The notes: a model not told the origin generated them from the sequence alone. A stretch of 64,000 nt of DNA from Cytobacillus oceanisediminis 2691 (GCF_007678455.1 NZ_VEEP01000004.1:186001-250000); one strand, 5' to 3'. Positions 20,790 to 31,233 are shown, numbered from the stretch's first letter. Program-made: numbers and translations.

Positions 20790-21785
20790 ATGGCAGAAAA
20801 TCGTCACGCTGCACTTGGCTTAAGTGATGAAAAGGTTATGGAAATGTATGAAACAATGCTTTTGGCCCGCCGGCTGGATGAGCGGATGTGGTTATTGAAC
20901 CGTGCCGGGAAAATTCCTTTTGTGATTTCCTGTCAGGGGCAGGAAGCAGCACAGGTAGGAGCTGCCTTTGCACTTGATCGCGAGAAGGATTATGTTCTTC
21001 CTTATTACCGTGACATGGGTGTGGTCTTAACTTTTGGCATGACGGCAAAAGATTTGATGCTTTCAGGTTTTGCCAAAGCGGAAGACCCAAACTCTGGAGG
21101 CCGCCAGATGCCTGGACACTTTGGGCAGAAGAAAAATAGAATCGTAACAGGTTCTTCACCGGTAACAACACAGGTACCTCATGCGGTTGGAATCGCACTT
21201 GCAGGTAAAATGGAGAAAAAGGACTTAGTAACATTCGTTACCTTCGGAGAAGGATCTTCCAACCAGGGCGATTTCCACGAAGGAGCTAACTTTGCGGGAG
21301 TCCATAAGCTTCCTGTCATTTTTATGGTTGAAAACAATAAATATGCAATCTCGATACCTTATGAGAGACAAGTCGCTGCAGAAAAAGTATCGGACCGTGC
21401 AATTGGTTATGGCATGCCAGGAGTCACTGTGGATGGAAATGATCCTTTAGAAGTTTATAAAGTGGTAAAGGAAGCTGCTGACCGCGGACGCCTTGGTGAA
21501 GGACCAACTCTTGTCGAGGCAGTATCCTACCGTCTGACTCCACACTCATCAGATGATGACGATAGAAGCTACCGTGCGCCTGACGAAGTAGCACAGGCAA
21601 AGACGAAGGACCCTATCATTACCTTCGGCGCATATTTAAAGGAAAATGGCCTCATGAACGATGAGAGTGAAAAGGAAATCAACGATCGAATCATGAAACT
21701 GGTCAATGAAGCAACAGATTATGCTGAAAATGCACCGTATGCAGAGCCAGAACATGCTTTGAAATACGTATATGCTGAAGAGTAA
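20790..21785 (+). CDS. bkdAA: Branched-chain 2-oxo acid dehydrogenase E1 alpha
   Basis: This is the alpha subunit of the thiamine diphosphate-dependent decarboxylase that acts on keto acids of Val, Leu and Ile. The 331-residue protein has the SCQGQEAAQVGAAFAL segment, the thiamine diphosphate/Mg motif FGEGSSNQGDFHEGANFA ending in VENN, and the loop YRLTPHSSDDDDRSYR. The ATG at 20790 has a GGGAGGT site; the in-frame ATG at 20775 has none. It ends 12 bases before the beta subunit gene. Confidence 0.95.
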   Translation: MAENRHAALGLSDEKVMEMYETMLLARRLDERMWLLNRAGKIPFVISCQGQEAAQVGAAFALDREKDYVLPYYRDMGVVLTFGMTAKDLMLSGFAKAEDPNSGGRQMPGHFGQKKNRIVTGSSPVTTQVPHAVGIALAGKMEKKDLVTFVTFGEGSSNQGDFHEGANFAGVHKLPVIFMVENNKYAISIPYERQVAAEKVSDRAIGYGMPGVTVDGNDPLEVYKVVKEAADRGRLGEGPTLVEAVSYRLTPHSSDDDDRSYRAPDEVAQAKTKDPIITFGAYLKENGLMNDESEKEINDRIMKLVNEATDYAENAPYAEPEHALKYVYAEE

Positions 21786-21797
21786 GGGGGAACGAAA

Positions 21798-22781
21798 ATG
21801 GCGGTAATTTCTTATATAGATGCAGTGACATTGGCAATCAAGGAAGAGATGGAAAGAGACCCGAGAGTTTTTGTCCTCGGTGAAGACGTTGGTAAAAAAG
21901 GCGGGGTTTTCAAGGCTACACAAGGCTTATATGAAAAATTCGGGGAAGACAGGGTCATCGATGCGCCGCTTGCGGAATCAGCGATTGCTGGTGTCGGAAT
22001 CGGTGCGGCAATGTACGGCATGCGCCCGATTGCAGAGATGCAGTTCGCAGATTTCATCATGCCCGCTGTAAACCAGATCATCTCTGAGGCGGCAAGGATC
22101 CGTTATCGCTCAAACAATGACTGGAGCTGTCCGATGGTCATCCGTGCTCCTTATGGCGGAGGCGTCCATGGTGCACTTTACCACTCCCAGTCTGTTGAGG
22201 CCGTATTTGCGAACCAGCCTGGACTGAAAATCGTGATGCCTTCTACACCTTATGATGTTAAAGGTTTGTTGAAAGCTGCGATCAGGGATGAAGATCCAGT
22301 TTTGTTCTTTGAACACAAGCGCGCCTATCGATTGATCAAAGGCGAAGTTCCTGAGGACGATTATGTGCTACCAATCGGCAAAGCTGACGTAAAACGCGAG
22401 GGTGAAGATATCACCGTCATCACTTATGGCCTGGCAGTTCATTTTGCTCTTCAGGCAGCTGAAAGACTTGCGAAGGATGGAATTTCTGCTCACATTCTGG
22501 ATCTTCGTACAGTATATCCATTGGACAAAGAAGCGATCATCGAAGCTGCATCCAAGACTGGAAAAGTCCTTCTTGTAACGGAAGACAATAAAGAAGGAAG
22601 CATCATGAGCGAAGTTTCTGCGATTATTGCTGAACACTGCTTATTCGAACTTGATGCACCGATCAAGAGGCTGGCTGGCCCGGATGTTCCTGCTATGCCG
22701 TACGCTCCTACTATGGAGAAATACTTCATGATCAACCCTGATAAAGTTGAAAAAGCAATGAGAGAGCTTGCTGAATTTTAA
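21798..22781 (+). CDS. bkdAB: Branched-chain 2-oxo acid dehydrogenase E1 beta
   Basis: The beta subunit forms the alpha2beta2 E1 with BkdAA and supplies part of the thiamine site and the E2 contact. The 327-residue protein has LGEDVGKKGGVFKATQGLYE, the AESAIAGVGIGAAMYG segment, FADFIMPAVNQIISEAAR, and a transketolase C-terminal domain with DLRTVYPLDKEAII. A strong AAGGGGGAAC site precedes the ATG. All known residues of the family appear present. Confidence 0.95.
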   Translation: MAVISYIDAVTLAIKEEMERDPRVFVLGEDVGKKGGVFKATQGLYEKFGEDRVIDAPLAESAIAGVGIGAAMYGMRPIAEMQFADFIMPAVNQIISEAARIRYRSNNDWSCPMVIRAPYGGGVHGALYHSQSVEAVFANQPGLKIVMPSTPYDVKGLLKAAIRDEDPVLFFEHKRAYRLIKGEVPEDDYVLPIGKADVKREGEDITVITYGLAVHFALQAAERLAKDGISAHILDLRTVYPLDKEAIIEAASKTGKVLLVTEDNKEGSIMSEVSAIIAEHCLFELDAPIKRLAGPDVPAMPYAPTMEKYFMINPDKVEKAMRELAEF

Positions 22782-22827
22782 CATAATCATATTGGAAATA
22801 GAGTGAATGGAGAAGGAGGGTCAACCT

Positions 22828-24126
22828 GTGGCGATCGAACAAATCAAAATGCCTCAATTAGGCGAGAGTGTTACAGAAGGAACAATCAGCAAATGGCTGG
22901 TTTCTGTTGGTGATAAAGTAAATAAATACGATCCGCTGGCCGAAGTCATGACTGACAAGGTAAATGCTGAAGTACCATCATCTTTTTCAGGAACAATCAA
23001 GGAATTGATTGCGAATGAAGGAGATACTTTTGCGGTTGGTGAAATCATTTGCACTATTGAAATAGAAGGCGGCAGCACCGAGGAAGCTCCAGCTGCAGAG
23101 AAACCTGCAGCAGAAGCTTCAACAGGTACTGCTGCACCAGCAGTATCCGGCAATGATGGAAACAGAGCAAGGTACTCACCGGCAGTACTGAAGCTTGCCC
23201 AAGAACATAATATCGACTTGACCATAGTTAATGGCACCGGGGCAGGCGGAAGGATTACCCGTAAAGATCTTCAGCAGATCATTCAATCCGGAAATATTCC
23301 TCAGCCATCAGCCGAAGCACCTAAGGCTCAAGCTGCGGCACTGACAGAGGCTCCGGACAAGCCGGCTGCACCATCTCAGCCAACAGCATCAGCTCCGGAA
23401 TCTCCTTCAGTACCAGTTGCTGCAGGTGATATCGAGATCCCAGTAACTGGAGTACGCAAGGCGATCGCTGCGAATATGCTGCGCAGCAAGCATGAAGCTC
23501 CGCATGCCTGGACAATGGTGGAAGTGGACGTTACAAACCTTGTAGAATACAGAAATGGTCTTAAGGATGATTTCAAGAAGAAAGAAGGCTTCAACCTTAC
23601 TTTCTTTGCTTTCTTCGTTAAAGCTGTCGCACAGGCACTGAAAGAATTCCCGCAAGTCAATTCTATGTGGGCTGGCGACAAGATCATCCAGAAAAAAGAT
23701 ATCAATCTTTCAATCGCAGTAGCGACAGATGATGCCTTGTTCGTACCTGTCATTAAAAATGCAGACGAAAAGACAATTAAAGGCATCGGCCGTGAAATCA
23801 ATGAACTTGCCCAGAAGGTACGTACCGGCAAGCTTCGTTCCGAGGACATGCAAGGCGGAACCTTCACTGTCAACAACACAGGTTCTTTCGGTTCTGTCCA
23901 ATCAATGGGAATCATCAATTACCCACAGGCTGCCATCCTTCAGGTGGAGTCAATCGTTAAGCGTCCTGTCGTAATGAACAATGGCATGATCGCGGTTCGC
24001 GATATGGTAAACCTGTGCCTGTCACTTGACCATCGTGTACTGGACGGCCTTGTTTGCGGACGTTTCCTTGCAAGGGTAAAAGAAATCCTGGAAAACACAT
24101 CAAAAGAGACGACATCAATCTATTAA
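22828..24126 (+). CDS. bkdB: Branched-chain 2-oxo acid dehydrogenase E2 (dihydrolipoyl acyltransferase)
   Basis: E2 carries the acyl group on lipoyl-lysine and transfers it to CoA. The 432-residue protein has one N-terminal lipoyl domain with the modified Lys in MTDKVNAEVPS and an Ala/Pro/Glu-rich linker. A peripheral subunit-binding domain (about 110-150, RYSPAVLKLAQEHNIDL) and a second Ala/Pro linker follow. The catalytic domain has the SLDHRVLDG motif near residue 402. The start is GTG behind GAAGGAGGG. It is the last gene of the sigma-54 operon; a clear terminator follows. Confidence 0.95.
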   Translation: MAIEQIKMPQLGESVTEGTISKWLVSVGDKVNKYDPLAEVMTDKVNAEVPSSFSGTIKELIANEGDTFAVGEIICTIEIEGGSTEEAPAAEKPAAEASTGTAAPAVSGNDGNRARYSPAVLKLAQEHNIDLTIVNGTGAGGRITRKDLQQIIQSGNIPQPSAEAPKAQAAALTEAPDKPAAPSQPTASAPESPSVPVAAGDIEIPVTGVRKAIAANMLRSKHEAPHAWTMVEVDVTNLVEYRNGLKDDFKKKEGFNLTFFAFFVKAVAQALKEFPQVNSMWAGDKIIQKKDINLSIAVATDDALFVPVIKNADEKTIKGIGREINELAQKVRTGKLRSEDMQGGTFTVNNTGSFGSVQSMGIINYPQAAILQVESIVKRPVVMNNGMIAVRDMVNLCLSLDHRVLDGLVCGRFLARVKEILENTSKETTSIY

Positions 24127-24141
24127 TTCAATCTATCTAAA

Positions 24142-24170
24142 GACGCCCAGAACCATTCTGGGCGTTTTCC
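24142..24170 (+). terminator. Terminator of the bkd operon
   Basis: ACGCCCAGAA and TTCTGGGCGT form a ten-bp stem with a three-base loop, followed by TTTTCC. Confidence 0.9.
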
Positions 24171-24311
24171 TATACGGAGTTAGATCGTTAATGTCCCTTC
24201 GTTGCTAGAATAGCATTCGTATACTAAAATAAAAGTGGAATATAAAAATTAGAATTTTATCACAATTTCATGAAGGGGGGAAGGCTGTCTGAACTTCGGA
24301 CAGTGAAGTAT

Positions 24312-26267
24312 ATGACAATCGAGAGTATGAAGGCTGCCTCGTTCAATGATGCATTTTTTGAGGACTGGCAAAAGAAAGCTGCTGCTTCATTAAAAGGAAA
24401 GCCAATTGAATCACTTTATACCAATACATATGAAGATATCATGCTTAAGCCGCTTTACACAAAAGAAGATTTCCCGGATCAATTGGCTGGAGCTCTTCCA
24501 GGTGAACCAGGCTACAGGCGCGGCATCCATCCATTCGGGTATCAATCTGAGTCATGGCATATCTCGAATCGCCTTTTTTACAAGGATTTGACGGAACTGA
24601 AAGAAAAAATGGACTCTGCATTAGCAAAAGGACAAAACGCGATTTCTTTTGAGGTAAAACCTGATTTGTTCCTTGATCCTCGTGGATTGGCCGAATTCTT
24701 TGCTTCTTATAAAAATGACTACCCTTTGAGTTTGAATGCTGGATTGCTGCAAACACAGCTGCTTGCATCATTGTCAGTGGCCACCAAGGTGGCAGGGGAT
24801 TCAAATAAGGTCTCAGGTATTGTCGCCGCAGATCCTGTTGCCGAAGCGAGCCTAAATGGGGGACTTCCGAAAGAGGAAAAGGAATTTTTTGCAGAATGGG
24901 CAAAGGTGCTGGAGGAAGCAGACCAGCAATTGCCACAATTAAAAACAGTGCTCGCCAATACCGTCCCTTATCATGACAGCGGAGCAAGTGCGGTTCAGGA
25001 ACTTGCTGCCGGCATTTCCACCGGGGTATACCTGCTGCAGCAACTGCTTGACCAGGGCTGGGAATTGAAGAAAGCGTTGTCAAAATTCGTGTTCCACTTT
25101 GCGATAGGCTCGAACTTCTTCATGGAAACAGCCAAGCTCAGGGCTGCCAGGATTCTATGGAGTAAAATAGCGGAAGCATACGGTGCCGAACCAGGAGACC
25201 AGAAAATGGTTCTATCAGCTGAGACTTCAAGGTACACGAAAACGATCTTTGATCCATATGTAAACATGCTCAGGACTGGGAATGAGGCCTTTGCTGCAGT
25301 ACTGGGAGGCATACAGTACCTTCACACTGGAAGCTTCGAGGAAGCAACAGGAACAGTTAGTGCCTTCTCTGAAAGGGTTGCCCGCAATACACAGCTGGTC
25401 CTTAAATCAGAGGCGCATCTCGAAAAAGTAGCCGACCCTGCAGGAGGATCGTGGTATATTGAATCGTTGACAAATGAACTGGCTGAAAAGGCGTGGAATC
25501 TTTTCCTTGAGCTGGATGGCATGGGAGGGATTTATGAGGCTCTGAGGTCCGGATGGCTCCAGGAACAGATTGCAAAAACGGCTGATGCCCGGGAACAGGA
25601 TGTTTTTAAGAGGAAAAAGAGCATCATCGGGACAAATGTTTATGCCAATCTTTCGGAAGCTGTCAGCCAGCCTCTAGTTAAGGATAGAAAAAGCCAATAT
25701 TTTGGAGGCACCCTTGCGGACAGTGTGAGAATGATTGAGTCAGGGGATTCTCTATTAAAAAGATTGGAAGAGATAGAACAAAGCTTCACGCCATTAGAAT
25801 CCAAACGTTTATCACAACCATTTGAAAAACTGAGATTCAGGGCAAATGGACTTGAGAAAATGGGGCAGCGTCCGGTGGTTGGCTTAATCTGCCTGGATCA
25901 GCTGAAAAAGCACAAGCCAAGGGCGGATTTTATTTCGGGTCTTTTATCAGCGGGCGGCATTCATGCACTAAGGAGCGACGAAATCCATACAGTTCAGGAA
26001 GCGCTGGAATTCATCAATGCATCGAGTGCAAAACAATTTGTCATTTGCGGTGACCAGACTTCCTACAATACATTCGGTCCCGAGCTGGCGCTGGAAATCA
26101 AGAAAGAGTATGATGTAAAGCTTTATCTGGCAGGTATCCCAGAGGAAAGAGAAAGCGAATGGAACATTGCCGGAATCCAGGATTTCCTGCATGTAAGAAG
26201 CAATGCTTACCAGTCGCTATCATCGATCCTTCAAGAAATGGAGGCAGGCACCAATGCAAAAGCCTGA
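24312..26267 (+). CDS. mutA: Methylmalonyl-CoA mutase small (non-catalytic) subunit
   Basis: MutA pairs with MutB to isomerise methylmalonyl-CoA to succinyl-CoA. From 24312 the protein is 651 residues. It has the TIM-barrel mutase domain with substrate-side segments such as [30 protein letters not shown] and [14 protein letters not shown]. The C-terminal part aligns with the B12 domain but lacks the DxHxxG cobalamin ligand motif, as expected for the small subunit. The frame is open from an ATG at 24270. The only good ribosome site (AAGGGGGG, about 24273-24280) lies between the two, and a palindrome (CTGTC...GACAG) sits just before 24312, so the start is uncertain. It overlaps mutB by 14 bases. 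Confidence 0.9.
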   Translation: MTIESMKAASFNDAFFEDWQKKAAASLKGKPIESLYTNTYEDIMLKPLYTKEDFPDQLAGALPGEPGYRRGIHPFGYQSESWHISNRLFYKDLTELKEKMDSALAKGQNAISFEVKPDLFLDPRGLAEFFASYKNDYPLSLNAGLLQTQLLASLSVATKVAGDSNKVSGIVAADPVAEASLNGGLPKEEKEFFAEWAKVLEEADQQLPQLKTVLANTVPYHDSGASAVQELAAGISTGVYLLQQLLDQGWELKKALSKFVFHFAIGSNFFMETAKLRAARILWSKIAEAYGAEPGDQKMVLSAETSRYTKTIFDPYVNMLRTGNEAFAAVLGGIQYLHTGSFEEATGTVSAFSERVARNTQLVLKSEAHLEKVADPAGGSWYIESLTNELAEKAWNLFLELDGMGGIYEALRSGWLQEQIAKTADAREQDVFKRKKSIIGTNVYANLSEAVSQPLVKDRKSQYFGGTLADSVRMIESGDSLLKRLEEIEQSFTPLESKRLSQPFEKLRFRANGLEKMGQRPVVGLICLDQLKKHKPRADFISGLLSAGGIHALRSDEIHTVQEALEFINASSAKQFVICGDQTSYNTFGPELALEIKKEYDVKLYLAGIPEERESEWNIAGIQDFLHVRSNAYQSLSSILQEMEAGTNAKA

Positions 26268-28434
26268 TTTTACAAAAGTCACTTTATTTGCTGATGAGAA
26301 AAAGGAAGGCAAGGAGCAGGTTGACACTCATATAAAAGAAAAGCTCGAAGACTTGTTATTTGAGACAAATGAACAGATCAAAGTGAAGGCTGTATATACA
26401 CAAGAAGATGTCGAGTCTGTTAAGCATCTGGATGGTATGCCCGGTCTGCCGCCTTACACAAGGGGACCGTATCCAGCGATGTATGTAAACCGCCCATGGA
26501 CGGTAAGACAGTATGCGGGATTTTCAACTGCTGAAGAAAGCAACGCATTCTACAGACGGAACCTTGCGATGGGACAAAAAGGTTTGTCTGTTGCCTTTGA
26601 CCTTGCGACCCACAGGGGATACGATTCAGACCATCCTCGGGTGGAAGGTGATGTCGGCAAAGCCGGTGTCGCGATCGACTCCGTCCTGGATATGAAAATC
26701 CTGTTTGGTGGAATTCCGCTAGACCAGATGTCTGTGTCAATGACAATGAACGGAGCTGTCCTGCCGATCATGGCATTCTTTATAGTGACAGCCGAGGAAC
26801 AGGGTGTGACGCAGGATCAATTATCCGGTACGATCCAGAATGATATCCTGAAGGAATACATGGTCAGGAACACCTATATTTACCCGCCGGAAATGTCAAT
26901 GAAGATCATCGCTGATATTTTCGAATACACGTCCAAATACATGCCTAAATTCAATTCAATCAGTATTTCAGGCTATCATATGCAGGAAGCCGGGGCACCG
27001 GCTGATATTGAACTGGCATATACCCTGGCAGATGGCCTTGAATATGTGCGGACAGGCCTGAAAGCCGGCATTGATATCGATTCATTCGCTCCGAGATTAA
27101 GTTTCTTCTGGGCGATCGGCATGAACTATTTCATGGAAGTCGCCAAAATGAGGGCGGCGAGATTTATTTGGGCAAAAATGATCAAGACGTTCAATCCGAA
27201 AAACGAAAAGTCAATGGCTTTGAGGACACATTCACAGACATCTGGATGGAGCCTGACCGAGCAGGATCCATATAATAACGTAATCCGTACATTGGTGGAG
27301 GCACATGCCGCTGCGATGGGCCATACACAATCCTTGCACACCAACGCACTTGATGAAGCAATCGCGCTGCCAACGGATTTTTCTGCCCGTATTGCCCGCA
27401 ACACACAATTGTTTTTGCAGGAAGAGACCGGGATAACAAAAGTGATTGATCCATGGGCAGGAAGCTATTATGTAGAAAGCCTGACAGATGCTCTGATTGA
27501 GAGAGCCTGGGAGCATATTGAAGAGATTGAAAGTCTTGGCGGGATGGCCAAGGCAATCGAAACGGGTTTGCCTAAGATGCGCATTGAAGAAGCAGCTGCA
27601 AGACGCCAGGCTCAAATTGACTCTGGTAAGGAAACAATTATCGGGGTGAATAAATACAGGCTTGAACAGGAGGATCCTCTTGAAATACTAGATATTGATA
27701 ACTCCGCTGTTCGCGCGAAACAGATTGAAAGGCTCAAGCAGTTAAAAGAAAATCGTGATGATGAAAAAGTAGAATCCGCTTTGAATGATCTGGCTGCTGT
27801 GGCTGAAACTGGAGAAGGCAATCTTCTCGAGTATGCAGTAAGGGCAGCACGGGCAAGGGCGACACTGGGAGAGATTTCAGATGCCATCGAAAAAGCGGCA
27901 GGAAGGCATAAAGCAGTGATTCGGTCAGTTAGCGGGGTATACAGTGCAGCCTTCACGAATGAAGAAGAAATTTCCGAAGTACAGCAAATGACGGCAGAGT
28001 TCCTCGAAAATGAAGGACGCAGACCGCGAATCATGATTGCCAAGATGGGTCAGGATGGCCATGACCGGGGGGCTAAAGTCATTTCAACCGCTTTTGCAGA
28101 CTTAGGCTTTGATGTCGATATCGGGCCGCTTTTCCAGACACCGGAAGAAACAGCCATCCAGGCAGTGGAAAACGATGTTCACGCCATTGGAATCAGCTCT
28201 CTGGCAGCTGGGCATAAAACGCTATTGCCACAGCTTGTAAATGAGCTGAAAAAGCTTGGACGTGATGACATTGTCGTCATCGTTGGCGGAGTCATCCCTG
28301 CCCAGGACTACCAGTTTTTATATGATAATGGAGCCAGCGCGATTTTTGGGCCGGGAACGATCATTCCGGTTGCAGCCCAAAAAGTGTTGCGGACCATCTA
28401 TGAGCGCCTGGGCTACGAGGAAGTGTCCCACTAA
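26254..28434 (+). CDS. mutB: Methylmalonyl-CoA mutase large (catalytic) subunit
   Basis: This adenosylcobalamin enzyme converts (R)-methylmalonyl-CoA to succinyl-CoA, linking propionyl-CoA from Val, Ile and odd-chain fatty acids to the TCA cycle. The 726-residue protein has the CoA-binding N terminus ([20 protein letters not shown]), the barrel with [20 protein letters not shown], and a C-terminal B12 domain (about 600-726) with the cobalt ligand motif DGHDRG. The ATG at 26254 lies inside the end of mutA behind GGAGG; the stop codon overlaps the meaB start (TAATG). Translational coupling of all three genes is likely. Confidence 0.95.
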   Translation: MQKPDFTKVTLFADEKKEGKEQVDTHIKEKLEDLLFETNEQIKVKAVYTQEDVESVKHLDGMPGLPPYTRGPYPAMYVNRPWTVRQYAGFSTAEESNAFYRRNLAMGQKGLSVAFDLATHRGYDSDHPRVEGDVGKAGVAIDSVLDMKILFGGIPLDQMSVSMTMNGAVLPIMAFFIVTAEEQGVTQDQLSGTIQNDILKEYMVRNTYIYPPEMSMKIIADIFEYTSKYMPKFNSISISGYHMQEAGAPADIELAYTLADGLEYVRTGLKAGIDIDSFAPRLSFFWAIGMNYFMEVAKMRAARFIWAKMIKTFNPKNEKSMALRTHSQTSGWSLTEQDPYNNVIRTLVEAHAAAMGHTQSLHTNALDEAIALPTDFSARIARNTQLFLQEETGITKVIDPWAGSYYVESLTDALIERAWEHIEEIESLGGMAKAIETGLPKMRIEEAAARRQAQIDSGKETIIGVNKYRLEQEDPLEILDIDNSAVRAKQIERLKQLKENRDDEKVESALNDLAAVAETGEGNLLEYAVRAARARATLGEISDAIEKAAGRHKAVIRSVSGVYSAAFTNEEEISEVQQMTAEFLENEGRRPRIMIAKMGQDGHDRGAKVISTAFADLGFDVDIGPLFQTPEETAIQAVENDVHAIGISSLAAGHKTLLPQLVNELKKLGRDDIVVIVGGVIPAQDYQFLYDNGASAIFGPGTIIPVAAQKVLRTIYERLGYEEVSH

Positions 28435-29564
28435 TGAAGGACGAAAAAAAGCCTGAATGGTTTGACCCGGGGAAGGCTGATTCCTTTTCAAGCACCGTGA
28501 AGCCGGGAGTATCAGGGAATGGTCATGGTAATGAACTTCCTGCAAAAGCAGGACGTTTCATAAAAAAAACAGCAGCACGTAAAATAGATCCTGATTCTCT
28601 GGCGGCTGAAATCATGGATGGGAACAGGACGGCACTGGCAAAAGGAATCACCTTGATTGAAAGCAATGCGGAGCGTGATTTTCAATACGCGCAATCTCTT
28701 TTGCAAAGCCTTCTTCCTCGATCAGGAAAATCCATCAGGATTGGCATCACAGGTGTACCGGGAGCTGGGAAGAGCACCTTTATTGAAAGCTTCGGCAGCT
28801 ATCTGTGCGAGCTGGGACACAAGGTTGCAGTACTCGCTGTGGATCCTACCTCAAGTTTGACGGGCGGAAGTATCCTGGGAGATAAAACTCGGATGGAAAA
28901 GCTTGCGAGAAATCCGCGGGCATTCATCCGTCCCTCTCCATCCGGAGGGAAACTTGGGGGTGTACACCGTAAGACGAGGGAAACGATGCTTGTCTGTGAA
29001 GCAGCAGGCTTTGATGTCATCCTGGTTGAAACGGTCGGTGTCGGACAGAGCGAAGTCATAGTCAGGGATATGGTCGATTTCTTCATGCTGCTTGTCCTCA
29101 CGGGTGCAGGTGACGAACTCCAGGGCATGAAAAAAGGAATCATGGAACTTGCGGATTCCGTTATTGTCAATAAAGCAGATGGTCAAAATGAACAGGCTGC
29201 CAAAAAGACAAAAGAAGAATATAATAGGATTCTTCATTTCCTGCAGCCGGCAACGAAGGGGTGGCAAACGACCGCTTTAACGAGTTCTGCGCTGTATGAT
29301 AAAGGGAACGACGAGATATGGAAAATGATTTCTGACTTCTCGAGCCTTACAAAGAAAAGCGGGATTTTTGAGATGAGAAGAAGGTCGCAGACTAAGGAGT
29401 GGCTGAATGATCTGATCATCGACCAGCTTCAGATGAATTTTTTTCAGCACTCAGCAATCAAAAGTTTGCTTCCGAAAATAGAAAATGAAGTGATTTCAGG
29501 AAACAGGCCAGTCGCCTCTGGAGTCGATGAGTTATTCAAGACCTTTTTCGAGGCGAAAAAATAA
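28434..29564 (+). CDS. meaB: Methylmalonyl-CoA mutase-associated GTPase MeaB
   Basis: MeaB is a G3E-family GTPase chaperone that gates cofactor loading and protects or reactivates the mutase. The 376-residue protein has an N-terminal extension of about 50 residues rich in Lys/Gly, then Walker A GVPGAGKST near residue 106. Next come ILVETVGVGQSE (switch/Walker B), the base-recognition motif NKAD, and a C-terminal dimerisation arm. Its ATG overlaps the mutB stop codon. Old annotations call this family ArgK; context rules that out here. Confidence 0.94.
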   Translation: MKDEKKPEWFDPGKADSFSSTVKPGVSGNGHGNELPAKAGRFIKKTAARKIDPDSLAAEIMDGNRTALAKGITLIESNAERDFQYAQSLLQSLLPRSGKSIRIGITGVPGAGKSTFIESFGSYLCELGHKVAVLAVDPTSSLTGGSILGDKTRMEKLARNPRAFIRPSPSGGKLGGVHRKTRETMLVCEAAGFDVILVETVGVGQSEVIVRDMVDFFMLLVLTGAGDELQGMKKGIMELADSVIVNKADGQNEQAAKKTKEEYNRILHFLQPATKGWQTTALTSSALYDKGNDEIWKMISDFSSLTKKSGIFEMRRRSQTKEWLNDLIIDQLQMNFFQHSAIKSLLPKIENEVISGNRPVASGVDELFKTFFEAKK

Positions 29565-29596
29565 GCTGTCCAATGTGGACGGCTTATTGATTTTCA
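29561..29596 (+). terminator. Hairpin after meaB, likely terminator
   Basis: ATAAGCTGTCC and GGACGGCTTAT pair across a five-base loop, followed by the moderately T-rich TGATTTTC. It begins at the meaB stop codon. Confidence 0.6.
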
Positions 29597-29597
29597 T

Positions 29598-29632
29598 CAA
29601 AAAAAAGCGGACAACGGAATATGCCGTTGTCC
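29598..29632 (-). terminator. Minus-strand-oriented terminator-like hairpin
   Basis: GGACAACGG-AATAT-CCGTTGTCC has an A-tract on its left, so a T-run follows it only on the minus strand. No minus-strand gene lies nearby. It could stop antisense transcription running into meaB, or be a relic. Confidence 0.4.
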
Positions 29633-29779
29633 TTCATCTAGGGAGTTTAGGGGTATGGATCTAGCTGTATTGTTACCTTTCCCGGTTTTCCGGGCAGTTA
29701 AACATACTTTGAAAAATTTATTTTAATTGGTATCATTATTTATGTACTATTTAATTCCGAGCAGAGGAGAGATTGATCA

Positions 29780-30217
29780 ATGAGCATGGATTTTAATTTT
29801 TTCATGAATGATGTAGTCCGCCAGGCACGCCAGGAAATCTCGGCAGCTGGATATACAGAACTGACCACTAGTGAAGAAGTAGAAGAGGCTTTGGCCAAAG
29901 AGGGTACGACACTTGTAATGGTGAATTCCGTTTGCGGATGTGCCGGGGGCATCGCCCGTCCAGCGGCAGCGCATTCTCTTCACTACGATAAACGCCCTGA
30001 CCAACTTGTTACTGTTTTTGCAGGCCAGGATAAGGAAGCTACTGAAAAGGCTCGGAGTTATTTCACAGGATTTCCGCCTTCATCTCCTTCCTTTGCGCTT
30101 TTGAAGGATGGAAAGCTTTGCAGGATGATCGAGCGCCACGAAATCGAAGGCCACGATCCAATGCAGGTAGTGAATAAACTTCAGGATGCGTTCGAAGAAT
30201 ATTGCGAAGAAGTTTAA
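29780..30217 (+). CDS. brxB: Bacilliredoxin BrxB-type thiol protein (YqiW)
   Basis: Bacilliredoxins remove bacillithiol from S-bacillithiolated proteins. The 145-residue DUF1094-type protein has the characteristic active site CGC in [13 protein letters not shown] (about residues 53-55), followed by [14 protein letters not shown], and [16 protein letters not shown] at the C terminus. The ATG follows GAGGAGAG. It stands alone, between the mutase operon and the amino-acid transporter, and ends in a terminator. The same gene is near the bkd operon in B. subtilis (yqiW). Confidence 0.92.
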   Translation: MSMDFNFFMNDVVRQARQEISAAGYTELTTSEEVEEALAKEGTTLVMVNSVCGCAGGIARPAAAHSLHYDKRPDQLVTVFAGQDKEATEKARSYFTGFPPSSPSFALLKDGKLCRMIERHEIEGHDPMQVVNKLQDAFEEYCEEV

Positions 30218-30226
30218 TTTTTGGTT

Positions 30227-30258
30227 AGAATCCCATACTAAATGGGGTTCTTTTTTAT
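30227..30258 (+). terminator. Terminator after brxB
   Basis: AGAATCCCAT and ATGGGGTTCT form a ten-pair stem with an ACTAA loop, followed by TTTTTATTTT. Confidence 0.85.
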
Positions 30259-30286
30259 TTTATTAGAATTATATTTAAAAATCATA

Positions 30287-30314
30287 TTGCATAAATATAA
30301 GGATGTGTTAAAAT
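30287..30314 (+). promoter_or_regulatory. Candidate sigma-A promoter of the amino-acid transporter operon
   Basis: TTGCAT and TAAAAT are separated by 16 bases in an AT-rich stretch about 120 bases before the binding-protein gene. No T-box or other riboswitch was seen in the leader. A short ORF here (30242-30424) is of AT-rich random composition and is not a gene. Confidence 0.4.
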
Positions 30315-30435
30315 GCATTATGTTGAATATTTATTATCAATTGTTTCTGCTTGAAAAAGTAATGAGTTTCGATAATAATATATTTATTATTTTAAAAAAT
30401 AAGAAATTTTCGAAAAAATTATAGGAGGAAAACAA

Positions 30436-31233
30436 GTGAAAAAGTCATTATCTATTCTTATGATTACGATTTTAATGATGGGAGTTTTAGCTGCATGCGG
30501 TACCGCTACTGAAGAAAAAGAAAACGCAGGCGGAAATGGTGAAGAAAAGAAAGTTCTAACAATGGGAACTTCAGCTGACTACCCGCCATTTGAATACGTC
30601 GAAACAGCCAAAAGCGATGAAATTATCGGTTTCGATGTTGATCTCGCGAACCTGATCGCAAATGAATTAGGATACGAAGTAGAAATCAAGGACATGGACT
30701 TCAATGGATTGATCGGTGCTATCCAGGCTGACCGTGTCGACTTTGTCATGGCAGGTATGACTCCAACAGAAGAACGTAAAGAGAGCGTCGACTTTTCCGA
30801 TGTGTATTACACAGCGAAGCATATGATCGTTTCAGCAAAAGACAGCAACATAAAGTCAATTGAAGACCTTGAAGGCAAAACAGTTGGCGTTCAGCTTTCT
30901 TCTATCCAGGAAGGCAAAGCAGAAGAAATCGGGAAAACAGTGAAAATCAAAGTTGAAAAACGCACAAGAATTCCTGAGCTGGTACAGGAAATCAAGGCTG
31001 GACGCATTGACGCAGCAATCATCGAGGATACAGTTGCAGAAGGATACTTCAAGAACAATCCTGATCTTGCAGGTTTCACAATCGAAGACGGAAATGAAGA
31101 AGAAGCCGGTTCAGCCATCGCATTCCCTAAAGGAAGCAAACTGACTGAAGAGTTCAACAAAGTCCTTAAAGAAAAAATGGAAAATGGCGAAGTAGAAAAG
31201 CTGGTTATTAAATGGTTTGGCGGAGAAAAGTAA
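30436..31233 (+). CDS. artP: Polar amino-acid ABC transporter substrate-binding lipoprotein
   Basis: This is the extracytoplasmic receptor of an amino-acid importer. The 265-residue protein has a lipoprotein signal with lipobox VLAAC (Cys about residue 21), a low-complexity Glu/Gly linker, and a family 3 bacterial binding domain. That domain has FDVDLANLIANELG, AIQADRVDFVMAGMTPT and KSIEDLEGKTVGVQ. Similarity and position fit the ArtP/YqiX arginine system of B. subtilis, but the ligand cannot be proven from sequence. The start is GTG behind ATAGGAGGAA. The permease and ATPase genes follow. Confidence 0.88.
   Translation: MKKSLSILMITILMMGVLAACGTATEEKENAGGNGEEKKVLTMGTSADYPPFEYVETAKSDEIIGFDVDLANLIANELGYEVEIKDMDFNGLIGAIQADRVDFVMAGMTPTEERKESVDFSDVYYTAKHMIVSAKDSNIKSIEDLEGKTVGVQLSSIQEGKAEEIGKTVKIKVEKRTRIPELVQEIKAGRIDAAIIEDTVAEGYFKNNPDLAGFTIEDGNEEEAGSAIAFPKGSKLTEEFNKVLKEKMENGEVEKLVIKWFGGEK

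Noticed and set aside
28434-29564. Annotation as ArgK (arginine/ornithine transport kinase)
   Set aside because: The family name is historic. Overlap with mutB and the G3E GTPase motifs show MeaB.
30242-30424. 60-codon ORF before the transporter operon
   Set aside because: The composition is that of AT-rich intergenic DNA (Lys, Ile, Leu, Phe), and it overlaps the candidate promoter.
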